DNA of 40,051 bases. It comes from Polyangiaceae bacterium. Its GTDB lineage: Bacteria; Myxococcota_A; Polyangia; Polyangiales; Polyangiaceae. The stretch lies in NCBI GenBank assembly GCA_016929495.1, contig JAFGIS010000063.1, positions 1-40,051 of the forward strand. Reading direction: 5' to 3'. Below are positions 23,986-31,476 of this stretch, piece after piece (position 1 is the first letter of the stretch; every line of letters starts with the position of its first letter). Below the pieces are notes generated by a model. It ran no database searches and was not told the DNA's origin. It saw only the letters and a list, made by a program, of their open reading frames with translations. Position numbers and translations under genes: made by a program.

Positions 23986-24549
23986 CTACAACACCGCCCG
24001 TCGGAGCGTGTCGGACAGCGAGATGGCCTCGTTCGGGCACTCGGTGACACACGAGCCGCAACCCGTGCAAAGGCTCGACTCGATGGTCACGGCATCACCG
24101 TTCATTTGGATGGCTCGCTCCGGACAGCTGTCGACACACAGCCCGCAGCAGGTGCAACGCTCCTGGTCTACTGCCGCCGTCATCCTCAAGAATCGCTTCG
24201 CTCCCTGGGGATCCGTCGTCGATGGACGCCGGAGGAGGGAAGCGGATGAGTTGGTTCTGCTTGCTTCAAGCTCGGTGAGCCTGTGGGCAATGGTGCTGAG
24301 CTGGTTGATCATGTCCCGTGCATGGGCCCTGAGCGCCCGTGTTTGCTGCACGGCGTCGCACGGCTCGGTGGCCTTGGACACGGGCCCCCCCCCTTCCTGA
24401 CGTCGCCACATTCCGCCGCCGCCTCCTCGCCGTTGGCCCACTCCATCGCGCCGCCCGCCGTCTCCTCCGCCGCCACGGCCACGGCCCATGCCATTGCCCA
24501 TGCCGCATCCCCGACCGCCACCACCACCGTACCCACGTCCGTTATGCAT
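23986..24549 (-). CDS. 2[4Fe-4S] ferredoxin with glycine-rich N-terminal half
   Basis: From the ATG at 24549 the protein has 187 residues. The N-terminal ~50 are a Gly/Arg-rich tract with GCGMGNGMGRGRGGG. A helical middle (ARDMINQLSTIAHRLTELEAS) looks like a short coiled coil. The C-terminus is a bacterial ferredoxin with two complete cluster motifs, CTCCGLCVDSCP and CTGCGSCVTECP. The middle helix and Gly-rich start resemble the DUF5320-type protein encoded just upstream, so the two may be related or pair with each other. It probably supplies electrons, or acts as a cluster donor, to the DIMCO and radical SAM proteins of the operon. The start further upstream (24708) adds an unlikely Arg-rich leader. 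Confidence 0.82.
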   Translation of the reverse strand: MHNGRGYGGGGGRGCGMGNGMGRGRGGGGDGGRRDGVGQRRGGGGGMWRRQEGGGPVSKATEPCDAVQQTRALRAHARDMINQLSTIAHRLTELEASRTNSSASLLRRPSTTDPQGAKRFLRMTAAVDQERCTCCGLCVDSCPERAIQMNGDAVTIESSLCTGCGSCVTECPNEAISLSDTLRRAVL

Positions 24550-24631
24550 CGGTCCTACCTTGCCTCCAAACGCGGCTGCCGGGACCACAGGCCGCGGCTT
24601 GCGTTCGTCCCGGCGCCAGAATCTCGTTGGG

Positions 24632-25036
24632 TTACTTCGTCTTCGAATCGGCCACGGACGGATCGACCTCGCGGATCCGGTCGCGCAGCTGCTCCAGTGC
24701 CTGCTCAAAGTACGTGGCCTGATGCTTCAGTGCTTCCAGCTCCTGCTCCTTGGTCATCATCGGACCGAAGGTTGCAGGGAGCGGTGGGGCATAGGCCGAG
24801 TCAGCCATCCATGCGCGCTGCCAGCCCGGCAATCCAGAAGCGTAGTACCGGTGACGGTGCCGCCATCCGCCGCCACCACCGCCGCCACCACCGCCGCCGT
24901 GTCCCCAGCCGCGGCCGCCACCTCTTCCCCATCCTGGATTCATGAATCCCGGGACAGGATATCCTGCGCAGAATCCAGCTCCGCGTCCCGTCATCGGGCC
25001 CAATCCGGCTGGACCGGTTCTGTCTCCTCCTGGCAT
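24632..25036 (-). CDS. DUF5320 family protein
   Basis: 134 residues from the ATG at 25036, which has AGGAG nine bases upstream. The frame is open 18 codons further (25090), but family members begin at this methionine. The signature MPGGDRTGPAGLGPMTGRGAG with FCAGYPVPGF is diagnostic. A long glycine run (GGGGGGGGGGG) and a C-terminal coiled coil (MMTKEQELEALKHQATYFEQALEQLRDRI) follow. The function of the family is unknown; members occur beside DIMCO proteins and P-loop MinD/Mrp ATPases in anaerobes. Here it lies between a DIMCO and a ferredoxin gene. Confidence 0.85.
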   Translation of the reverse strand: MPGGDRTGPAGLGPMTGRGAGFCAGYPVPGFMNPGWGRGGGRGWGHGGGGGGGGGGGWRHRHRYYASGLPGWQRAWMADSAYAPPLPATFGPMMTKEQELEALKHQATYFEQALEQLRDRIREVDPSVADSKTK

Positions 25037-25052
25037 CTCCGAGTCTCCTTTC

Positions 25053-25451
25053 TTATGTTTGTCGCCATCCATTTTTCCATCGCCTTCCATGACGATGGCG
25101 GTGCCTGTGCTGACGGCCGGGACAGCCCGGCAACAGGAAGGCCTGCTCGGTCAAGCCACCCGCGAAGTAGGCGGCTGCCACCTCGTTGAGCGGGCCGCAG
25201 GTGTTTGGGATCACCCGCATGCCCGTCGAGAGGAGCACGGCCTCCAGCGGCCACGAGACGGCTCCGCAGATGAGCACGTTCGCGCCCAGCTGGGCGATGC
25301 GTTTTGCCTTCGTGACCGGATCCTCGTCGGCAATGACCACCTCCTTGCGGGTCAATGCACCATCCGAGCTCGCGGCCACCAAGACGAACGTCCTCGCGGC
25401 GTCGAGCACCGGTGAGATCCTGTTGCCGTCTATCGGGAGCACGGCCTTCAC
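25053..25451 (-). CDS. DIMCO/orange-protein-like metallocluster-binding protein, operon leader
   Basis: 132 residues from the GTG at 25451, giving the family start KAVLPIDGNRISPVLDAARTF. The core continues AKRIAQLGANVLICGAVSWPLEAVLLSTGMRVIPNTCGPLNEVAAAYFAGGL. Cysteines ICGA and NTCGP sit where related proteins hold clusters, and there is a His/Arg-rich tail (RQHRHRHRHGRR) likely to bind metal. The upstream TTG at 25499 is excluded because it lies before the predicted transcription start of the sigma-54 promoter at 25465-25480. That leaves only about three leader bases. It heads the six-gene operon and diverges from its probable regulator. Confidence 0.82.
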   Translation of the reverse strand: MKAVLPIDGNRISPVLDAARTFVLVAASSDGALTRKEVVIADEDPVTKAKRIAQLGANVLICGAVSWPLEAVLLSTGMRVIPNTCGPLNEVAAAYFAGGLTEQAFLLPGCPGRQHRHRHRHGRRWKNGWRQT

Positions 25452-25464
25452 GCGGAGAGGCCTA

Positions 25465-25480
25465 AGCAATTGCCGTGCCA
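25465..25480 (-). promoter_or_regulatory. consensus sigma-54 (-24/-12) promoter
   Basis: On the minus strand the sequence TGGCACGGCAATTGCT fits the sigma-54 consensus TGGCACG-N4-TTGCW at every specified base, with GG and GC exactly ten bases apart. Transcription would begin near 25454, just ahead of the DIMCO gene at 25451. Confidence 0.85.
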
Positions 25481-25557
25481 CACGGTGTCCATAACGCAAA
25501 CGCTGAGAATGTCGCTGCTTTCGAAGGTGGACGAGCTGGGTTCATGGGCTATATTCT

Positions 25558-25588
25558 TGCAGAATGCGACGTGGATTTGCACTCTGCA
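25558..25588. promoter_or_regulatory. inverted-repeat enhancer (UAS) for the sigma-54 activator
   Basis: TGCAGAATGC (25558-25567) and GCACTCTGCA (25579-25588) are inverted copies with one mismatch in ten. The centre is about 93 bp upstream of the -24 element of the DIMCO operon promoter, the usual distance for an enhancer-binding protein. It also lies just before the activator's own ATG (25596), so autoregulation is likely. A smaller palindrome ATTCTTGCAGAAT (25553-25565) overlaps the left arm. Confidence 0.6.
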
Positions 25589-25595
25589 CGATTGG

Positions 25596-27032
25596 ATGGG
25601 ACCCGAAGCCAGCAGGAGATCGCCCGCCTTGAAACGTGATGCATCGACAACGCCGGGCCCTTCGCGCGACCTGACGCTCGACGTGGCGCGCTACCGCGAC
25701 CCGATTTTGGACTCGATCAACGAGGGCGTCTTCACGGTGGGTCTCGACTGGCGCATCAGCTCCTTCAACCGCGCCGCCGAGAAGATCACGGGCATTCGGC
25801 GCGAGGACGCCATCGGCCACCGGTGCAGCGAGGTGCTCCGGGCGAATATCTGCGCGGACGCCTGCGTGATGAGGGGTGTCCTCGACAAAGGCGAGCCGGC
25901 CGTCAATGCCTCGGTCTTCGTGGTCGATGCCCGCGGGGCGCGCATACCCATCAAGGTTTCCGCGGCGGTCCTGCGCGACATCGATGGCCGGGTCATCGGC
26001 GGCGTCGAAACGTTTCAAGATCTCAGGCAGGTGGAGGAGCTGCGCAAGCGACTCCTGGACAAGCACTCCTTCGCCGACATCGTCGGCAAGAGCGCGGCCA
26101 TCACGCGGCTTTTCGACATCCTTCCGCACGTCTCCGACAGCGACACGACAGTGCTGGTCCACGGCGAGAGCGGTACGGGCAAGGAGCTGGTCGCCCGCGC
26201 CATTCATGCGCTCTCGCCGCGGCGCAAGAAGCGCTTCGTCGCCGTAAACTGTGGCGCGCTCCCGGACACGCTGCTCGAATCAGAACTGTTCGGCTACAGG
26301 GCAGGGGCTTTTACCGACGCCAGGAAGGACAAGCCCGGGCGGTTCGCTCTGGCCGACGGCGGGACGCTCCTGCTCGACGAAATCGGTGACGTCTCGCCAG
26401 CGATGCAGGTTCGGCTGCTGCGCGTGCTCCAGGAGAGAGTCTATGAGCCGCTGGGCGCCGTGGAGCCCGTTCGGGCGAACGTGCGGATCATCGCTGCCAC
26501 CAACAAGGACCTGGGAGAGCTCGTTCGCAAGGGCAAGTTCCGAGAGGATCTCTACTATCGAATCCACATCGTCCAGGTCGACGTTCCACCTCTGAGAGAC
26601 CGACGAGAAGACATCCCTGTCCTGGTCGATCATTTCGTTGCCACGTACAATCGACTGCGCGACCAGGAGATCGCAGGGCTCTCCACAGAAGCGTTGTCGC
26701 TGCTCGTGCACCACGACTTCCCAGGCAACGTTCGCGAGCTGCAGAACATCTTGGAGCACGCCTTCGTTCTATGCAAGAGCGGGATCATCGAGCCTCGGCA
26801 CTTCCCACCGGACATGACGCGAACGGCTGCGCGCGAGCTTGTCGATCGCAGGCACAGGATGAACCTGAAGGTCCTCGAGCGGTCCCTGATACGGGAAGCG
26901 CTCGCCGAGCACCGTGGCAACCGCGCGCTCGCCGCACGCGAGCTCGGCATCGACCTGAGCACGCTCTACCGGAAGATCCAGCGACTCGGCATCAAGGCTC
27001 CCGAGACGGACGGGCGGGGCAAGAGGTCGTGA
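25596..27032 (+). CDS. sigma-54-dependent activator with Cys-containing PAS domain
   Basis: An enhancer-binding protein that opens sigma-54 promoters by ATP hydrolysis. From the ATG at 25596 (478 aa) it has a PAS domain (~33-145) with Cys77, Cys86 and Cys90 (CX8CX3C), a candidate redox or Fe-S sensor. The AAA+ domain has Walker A GESGTGKE and Walker B LLLDEIGD, but the sigma-54 contact loop reads GAFTDA instead of GAFTGA, a variant known from this PAS subgroup. The C-terminus is a Fis-type helix-turn-helix (NRALAARELGIDLSTLYRKI). It diverges from the DIMCO operon, whose consensus sigma-54 promoter it most likely drives. The arrangement is like the regulator of the Desulfovibrio ORP locus. An earlier ATG at 25509 is possible but would include the UAS. 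Confidence 0.88.
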   Translation: MGPEASRRSPALKRDASTTPGPSRDLTLDVARYRDPILDSINEGVFTVGLDWRISSFNRAAEKITGIRREDAIGHRCSEVLRANICADACVMRGVLDKGEPAVNASVFVVDARGARIPIKVSAAVLRDIDGRVIGGVETFQDLRQVEELRKRLLDKHSFADIVGKSAAITRLFDILPHVSDSDTTVLVHGESGTGKELVARAIHALSPRRKKRFVAVNCGALPDTLLESELFGYRAGAFTDARKDKPGRFALADGGTLLLDEIGDVSPAMQVRLLRVLQERVYEPLGAVEPVRANVRIIAATNKDLGELVRKGKFREDLYYRIHIVQVDVPPLRDRREDIPVLVDHFVATYNRLRDQEIAGLSTEALSLLVHHDFPGNVRELQNILEHAFVLCKSGIIEPRHFPPDMTRTAARELVDRRHRMNLKVLERSLIREALAEHRGNRALAARELGIDLSTLYRKIQRLGIKAPETDGRGKRS

Positions 27033-27109
27033 AGGCGCGGTGGATTGCGCGCGTCCAGACCGCACCATGTTGTCGACGAGGATGGTGACCGTGATCGCAC
27101 TGCATGCGC

Positions 27110-28051
27110 TCACCGGTTCCCAACCCCCTGGTAGAAGACGACGTTTCCTCTCCGCTGCGCACGAACGGATCCCTTCATGGCGAGTGCCTCCAGGTGCTTG
27201 ACCACAGCGTTCGGATGCATCGCCAGCCCCGCCGCAATGCCTTCGACGGCGCAGGGGCGCCTGCTCACCAACTCCAGAATCTCATCCTCGGCATCGCGGC
27301 CCCCGGGGGCGTCGACTCGTGGATCCATGCGGCTCTCGGCGATGACCTCGCAGCAGCCGACGAAGAGCCTGCTCAGGCGCTCCAAGGTCGCGGTCGGAAC
27401 GGCGAGGGCGCACGAGTCGGCGGGAGGCCGCGACACCGTGTTGAGCTGCACCCGGTCGGGCCGCATTTCCTCCGCGATGGCGGCGATTCGCCGGATCTCT
27501 TCTGCGCCATCGGTCACCCCGGCAAGAACGAACACCTCGAGGTAGATCTTCCCCTCGAAGCCGTGCGAAAAGGCCAGCAGACCCTCCACCATGCGCTCGA
27601 AGGAGATGTCTGGATGGGGCCGGTTGACGCGCTGGAAGGTTGCCTGGTCGCCCGCGTCGAGCGAGGGCATGACCACGTCGGCCTCCGCGATGCCATCACG
27701 GACCTCGGGCCTCCACAAGAGCGAGCCATTGGTGAGCACCGCGATGGGAGTACCGGTGAGCCCCTTGAGCCCGCTGATGATGTCGCCGATTCGTGAGTGG
27801 AGCGTCGGCTCTCCGGAGCCGGCGAGCCCGATGAAGTCGGGGCTCGGCCCTGCCCTCAGCCTTTCCGCGACGTCGCCTAGCGCGTCGTCGACCGGAACGT
27901 ACTCCCCCGGATCGATCGTCTTGTTGGTTGAGCGCCCGAGCTGGCAATAGATGCAGTCGTACGGGCAGGTCTTGAAGGGGACCAGGTCGACTCCCAGCGA
28001 GCGGCCGAGACGTCGTGAAGGCACGGGGCCGTACACGCACTTGCCCTTCAT
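27110..28051 (-). CDS. radical SAM protein with C-terminal winged helix
   Basis: 313 residues from the ATG at 28051, which overlaps the stop of the DUF89 gene (ATGA). The N-terminus reads KGKCVYGPVPSRRLGRSLGVD and the radical-SAM cluster motif is CPYDCIYC, as in COG0731-type Fe-S oxidoreductases. GSGEPTLH and the barrel strands follow normally. The last ~55 residues form a winged-helix-like unit (DEILELVSRRPCAVEGIAAGLAMHPNAVVKHLEAL). COG0731 members of this short type have no proven reaction; those in methanogens relate to tRNA wyosine formation, but this protein lacks the other features of Tyw1. The C-terminal helix-turn-helix may bind RNA or DNA. Last gene of the IscU-NifS-DUF89 operon. Confidence 0.82.
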   Translation of the reverse strand: MKGKCVYGPVPSRRLGRSLGVDLVPFKTCPYDCIYCQLGRSTNKTIDPGEYVPVDDALGDVAERLRAGPSPDFIGLAGSGEPTLHSRIGDIISGLKGLTGTPIAVLTNGSLLWRPEVRDGIAEADVVMPSLDAGDQATFQRVNRPHPDISFERMVEGLLAFSHGFEGKIYLEVFVLAGVTDGAEEIRRIAAIAEEMRPDRVQLNTVSRPPADSCALAVPTATLERLSRLFVGCCEVIAESRMDPRVDAPGGRDAEDEILELVSRRPCAVEGIAAGLAMHPNAVVKHLEALAMKGSVRAQRRGNVVFYQGVGNR

Positions 28052-28944
28052 GAGTGCTCTCCCGCGCGTTCTGCAGCGTGTTTCCGCCGCCCGGTGGCCG
28101 GCGGCAGGAGGGCGAGCGTACCCACGGGCGACCCGATCTGACGGGCCACGACCGGACACTTCACCTTGAACCAGAAGGCGATGTTGTCCCCTACGCCGCT
28201 CAGCGATTCGAAGTTGCCCTGGCCCTTGGCGATGATCAACTCCGCGCGCTCGAATCGTCGGCGGAAAGACGCACTGCAATCGTCGAGAATGGTGCCCGGC
28301 GCATCCGAGCCGTTGTCGATCACGCGCACCAGCTCGTGCATCCCCACCTGCTCGGCGTCGGCCAAGGTGGCATCGTTCAGCACGGGAGCCCCACGGACCG
28401 CAACGGTCACCCGCTGCGGCCCCAACGTTTCGACGACGAGGCGGTCGACGGCGATCTCCCCCGCGTTGTCGGCGAGGTAGAGGATATCGTTCGCGTCGGC
28501 CGCTGCCTCCAAGAAGGCCTGCCAGTCTCCTTGAACCGCTTCGCCCGCCAGGCCACAGAGCGCGGCTCGAACGTCGGCGTCGCTGAAGGCCGAAACAAGA
28601 GCCATGTCGATCGCGTTGGCCGCGACGGCGCACTGGGCGGCCGCCCGGAGACGGTCGCCGGACCGTTGCACGAGAGCCGCGAGTTCGGGGAGCGCCTCCA
28701 TGGCCAGGCGGTTGAAACGGTGCTTGGCCTCTCGATACGGATCCTCTAGACCCGTCAGCTCCCGCAACTTGCGGTGGATCGCCTGGCCCACGAAGGGCGG
28801 CGGCCGGTTGAGGTCCAGGTGGGCCGCGAAAAGCAGCATTTCCCGGACGATGCGTTCGTGGACACGCGCGTCCGAGGTGACACCGCGGGCCGCCTCGAGA
28901 CTCTGACGGAGAAAACAGGGGACGCAGTCGAGGTAGGTGTTCAT
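28048..28944 (-). CDS. DUF89/ARMT1-like metal-dependent phosphatase
   Basis: 298 residues from the ATG at 28944. The family (COG1578, damage-control phosphatases) dephosphorylates side-product or damaged phospho-metabolites. Visible motifs: an N-terminal YLDCVPCFLRQ with the CxxC typical of subfamily I, AANAIDMAL, LADNAGEIAVDRLVVE with the metal-binding Asp/Asn/Glu, and AKGQGNFESLSG. Both ends overlap neighbours by 4 bp (nifS-type upstream, radical SAM downstream), so the three products are made in fixed ratio. The substrate is unknown; its position suggests a role in cofactor or Fe-S metabolism. Confidence 0.88.
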   Translation of the reverse strand: MNTYLDCVPCFLRQSLEAARGVTSDARVHERIVREMLLFAAHLDLNRPPPFVGQAIHRKLRELTGLEDPYREAKHRFNRLAMEALPELAALVQRSGDRLRAAAQCAVAANAIDMALVSAFSDADVRAALCGLAGEAVQGDWQAFLEAAADANDILYLADNAGEIAVDRLVVETLGPQRVTVAVRGAPVLNDATLADAEQVGMHELVRVIDNGSDAPGTILDDCSASFRRRFERAELIIAKGQGNFESLSGVGDNIAFWFKVKCPVVARQIGSPVGTLALLPPATGRRKHAAERAGEHS

Positions 28945-30101
28945 TCGAACCTGCCCCGCACGCTCGAGATCTGCCGCAGGCGACCGACGACCTCGGTCAA
29001 CGCGCGAACTGCGCAGTCGATGTCCTGCTCGCGCGTCTGGCGACCGAGGGAGATCCGGATGCTGGACTGCGCTTGTTGCGACGAGAGCCCCATGGCCCGC
29101 AGCACGTGAGAAGGCTCGGGCTCGCCGGTCGAGCACGCGGAACCGGTGGAGACGCAAATGCCCCTGGCGTCGAGCCCGACGACGACCGACTCGCCGTCGA
29201 TGTCCTGGAAGCTCAGACTCGAGGTGTTCGGCACGCGTGGCGCCCTCGCTCCGTTGAGCCGGACCCCTCGGACTGCCGCGGTGACTTCCCGTTCAAGGCG
29301 ATCGCGCAGCTCTCGTTGGCGCTGGCCCTCGCCGTCGACTTCCTCGAAGGCGATCGCCATGGCCTCGGCGAATCCGACGATCGCAGCGACGTTCTCCGTA
29401 CCGGCACGAAGCCCATGCTCTTGGGCGCCGCCAGTGGTCACCGGCTCGAGAGGCGTCCCCGGGCGCACGTACAGGGCCGCGGCGCCCTTCGGCCCATAGA
29501 GCTTGTGCGCCGAGAAGCTCACGAGATCGGCGCCGAGCGCGGCGAGCCCCTGGGACAGTTTACCGGTCGACTGAACCGCATCGGTGTGGAACACGATGCC
29601 GCGCCGGCGCGCGAGCGTGGCGATTTCCTCCACCGGCTGGACGACTCCGGTCTCGTTGTTGGCGTGCATCACCGAGACGAGAAGGGTTTCATCACAGATG
29701 CTCGCTGCGAGCTGCGTGAAGTCGACCACGCCGTCAGCGTTCACCGGTACATAGGTGACCCGGAAGCCATTGCGTTCGAGCGCCTTGCACGTGTTCAACA
29801 CGGCGTGGTGTTCGATCGCCGAAGTGACGATGTGGCTTCCTTTCGATCGGAGTGCGGACGCGACGCCACGCAACGCCAGATTGTCCGCCTCGGTCCCGCT
29901 CGCGCAGAAAAGCAGGTCTGCCGGCCTACAGGCAAGGCGGTCGGCGATGCGCTTTCGCGCCTGCTGGACGGCAGCTTTGGCCTGGCTGCCGAACCGATAC
30001 GGGCTCGAGGGGTTGCCCCATGCTTCGCGCAGCAAGGGCAGCATCACCTCGAGGACCCGCGGATCCAGCGGCGTGGTGGCGTTATGGTCGAGGTAGATCA
30101 T
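28941..30101 (-). CDS. nifS: cysteine desulfurase, NifS/IscS class
   Basis: Takes sulfur from cysteine with pyridoxal phosphate and passes it as persulfide to the scaffold encoded just upstream. From the ATG at 30101 (386 aa, starting IYLDHNATTPLD) it has the His stacking on PLP (IEHHAVLNTC), the PLP lysine in FSAHKLYGPKG and the active-site cysteine in STGSACSTGEPEPSHVL. The frame to 30155 adds an unlikely leader. It overlaps the IscU gene by 20 bp and the DUF89 gene by 4 bp. No IscR, HscA/B or ferredoxin gene is linked, which makes this a compact NIF-like supply unit. Confidence 0.93.
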   Translation of the reverse strand: MIYLDHNATTPLDPRVLEVMLPLLREAWGNPSSPYRFGSQAKAAVQQARKRIADRLACRPADLLFCASGTEADNLALRGVASALRSKGSHIVTSAIEHHAVLNTCKALERNGFRVTYVPVNADGVVDFTQLAASICDETLLVSVMHANNETGVVQPVEEIATLARRRGIVFHTDAVQSTGKLSQGLAALGADLVSFSAHKLYGPKGAAALYVRPGTPLEPVTTGGAQEHGLRAGTENVAAIVGFAEAMAIAFEEVDGEGQRQRELRDRLEREVTAAVRGVRLNGARAPRVPNTSSLSFQDIDGESVVVGLDARGICVSTGSACSTGEPEPSHVLRAMGLSSQQAQSSIRISLGRQTREQDIDCAVRALTEVVGRLRQISSVRGRFE

Positions 30102-30537
30102 GGGAGGCCCGCCTTGTGTGCCAGTCGTCGATGGCAGCCTGGAGCGCTCGCACACCGAGCAGGGAGCAGTGCCTCTTGTTCTCTGGTATGCCGCCCAGCG
30201 CCTCGATCACATCGTCGTCGGTGACGAGGCGGGCTTCTTCGATGGACTTGCCCTCGGCAAGGGCAGTCAGCATGCTGCTGGTGGCGATGGCCCCGGGGCA
30301 GCCGAAGGACTTGAATGCGATACGGGCGATGCGGCCGTCGCGCACGGCGATCCAGAGCTTCATCTGGTCACCGCAGGAGGGGTCCCCCACGAGCCCAAAG
30401 CCGTCTGTCTCCACCTCGGAGAGCTCTCCCACGTTGCGGGGGTTCAGGAAATGGTCCATCACGATCTCGTTGTAGAAGAGCATCGGCCCGGGCGGAGTGT
30501 CCGGCCTGAGGTCGGTATCGTCTTCATGGTTTTCCAT
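30082..30537 (-). CDS. iscU: IscU/NifU-N-type Fe-S scaffold protein
   Basis: Builds Fe-S clusters from iron and the sulfur delivered by NifS. From the ATG at 30537 (AGGAG five bases upstream; 151 aa) the three cluster cysteines are present: DPSCGDQMKL, FGCPGAIATSS and KRHCSLLG. The conserved Asp follows the first cysteine. The second motif has CPGA where IscU usually has CGSA, as in many anaerobe NifU-like scaffolds. It has no C-terminal Nfu domain, so it is the IscU-type single domain with a short acidic leader. First gene of the operon IscU-NifS-DUF89-radical SAM. Confidence 0.92.
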   Translation of the reverse strand: MENHEDDTDLRPDTPPGPMLFYNEIVMDHFLNPRNVGELSEVETDGFGLVGDPSCGDQMKLWIAVRDGRIARIAFKSFGCPGAIATSSMLTALAEGKSIEEARLVTDDDVIEALGGIPENKRHCSLLGVRALQAAIDDWHTRRASHDLPRP

Positions 30538-30571
30538 GGGTCTCCTGGGTACGATGCTTGACTGCCAACTG

Positions 30572-30587
30572 GGCTGTAGCCGGGCCA
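30572..30587 (-). promoter_or_regulatory. weak candidate sigma-54 promoter for the IscU operon
   Basis: TGGCCCGGCTACAGCC on the minus strand keeps TGGC, the CG and a GC at ten-base spacing but has a poor -12 half (ACAGC for TTGCW). A start about 24 bases before the IscU ATG would follow. Much weaker than the promoters at 25465 and 33238. Confidence 0.25.
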
Positions 30588-30658
30588 TCCGGCGAGCGTC
30601 CGCCCTCCGGCCCAAACCGGGACCAACGCCATCCGACCTTGTGGGACCGGTCTTCCCG

Positions 30659-31138
30659 CTAGCTGCTGCTGGTTCCAGGGAAGGATTGAAGCGCCAGATA
30701 GCTTGCGCCGAATCGCTTGATGTTCTCGAGCTGTTTCTCGAACGCGTCGTAATGGCGCTCCTCGTCCCGCACGAGCTCCTCGAAAGCCTGCTTGGAGGCC
30801 GAATCCGCCACCTTGCTGCACTCGAGGGCGGAAGCGTTGTAGTCCGCGGCGCTCTGCTCCTCCATGCTCATTGCCTTGTTCAGCATCTGCTCCGGCTCCG
30901 TGATCTTTGCGACCGCGGAGCTTGCCAGCATTTCTACTTCGCCCTTCAGGAAAAGAACCCGTTCGGCCAGCTTCTCGATATGTCCCATCTCCTCGATGGC
31001 CGTGCGCTTGAACAGCTCTGCCAGCGGCGTGTAGCCCAGATCGTCCAGGTGGAAATGGAAGAACATGTACTGGTGGACCGCCTGCAGCTCGTCCCCGATG
31101 GCCTTGTTCAGAAGCTCGATGCTCTTGTCTCGTCGCAT
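30659..31138 (-). CDS. bacterioferritin/ferritin-like diiron protein
   Basis: 159 residues from the ATG at 31138, the second of two ATGs, because AGGAG is well spaced only to it. Four-helix ferritin-like fold with Glu ligands and E-x-x-H pairs: IGDELQAVHQYMFF, EEMGHIEKLAERV and VRDEERHYDAFEKQLENI. These fit the bacterioferritin/ferritin-like diiron site. It is likely an iron store or oxygen/peroxide-consuming protein placed ahead of the Fe-S assembly operon (121-bp gap). The heme-binding methionine of true bacterioferritin cannot be confirmed by eye. Confidence 0.85.
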   Translation of the reverse strand: MRRDKSIELLNKAIGDELQAVHQYMFFHFHLDDLGYTPLAELFKRTAIEEMGHIEKLAERVLFLKGEVEMLASSAVAKITEPEQMLNKAMSMEEQSAADYNASALECSKVADSASKQAFEELVRDEERHYDAFEKQLENIKRFGASYLALQSFPGTSSS

Positions 31139-31476
31139 GGTCATCTCCTGTCAGGGCGACTCGATAGCGGAGTCCACCCGGGCTTCCTGCCGCGGCGTCC
31201 GCGAGCACTCCCAGCGAGGCCCGGTCGGCCATGACAGCGTTTCGATGGCTAGCACATCGCCGCAACGGCTTCACCTCTGCGGGTTCTGCGCATACGTGAG
31301 ACGGCGGGCCAAGTCGTGGAGTCGCAGTGCTGCGACTGAGCCGTGCAAGCCGGAGGTGGCTCGGTGCGCGGGGCCGTCCAATGCTACGAGGCTCCTCGGG
31401 TGGGCCGAGACTGCGAGCGACCAGAACGCCGTCCCGGACGCCCCTGAGACGCCCACCGGTCAGCATCGACCGCTCG
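31139..31476. other. 338-bp intergenic region with a perfect palindrome
   Basis: Lies between the V4R activator's stop and the ferritin gene, both on the minus strand. No protein-like frame was seen. AGTCGCAG (31320-31327) and CTGCGACT (31330-31337) form an 8-bp perfect inverted repeat with a 2-base centre. It could be an operator of the ferritin gene or end the activator transcript. Confidence 0.45.

Noticed and set aside
22864..25451. A nitrogen fixation cluster, suggested by NifX-like and NifS-like proteins
   Set aside because: No nifHDK, nifB, nifE/N or vnf/anf gene occurs in the window; DIMCO proteins and NifS homologues are common outside nitrogen fixation.
31190..31260. Sigma-54 promoter before the ferritin gene
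   Set aside because: TGGCCGACC is present but no GC lies ten bases after the GG.
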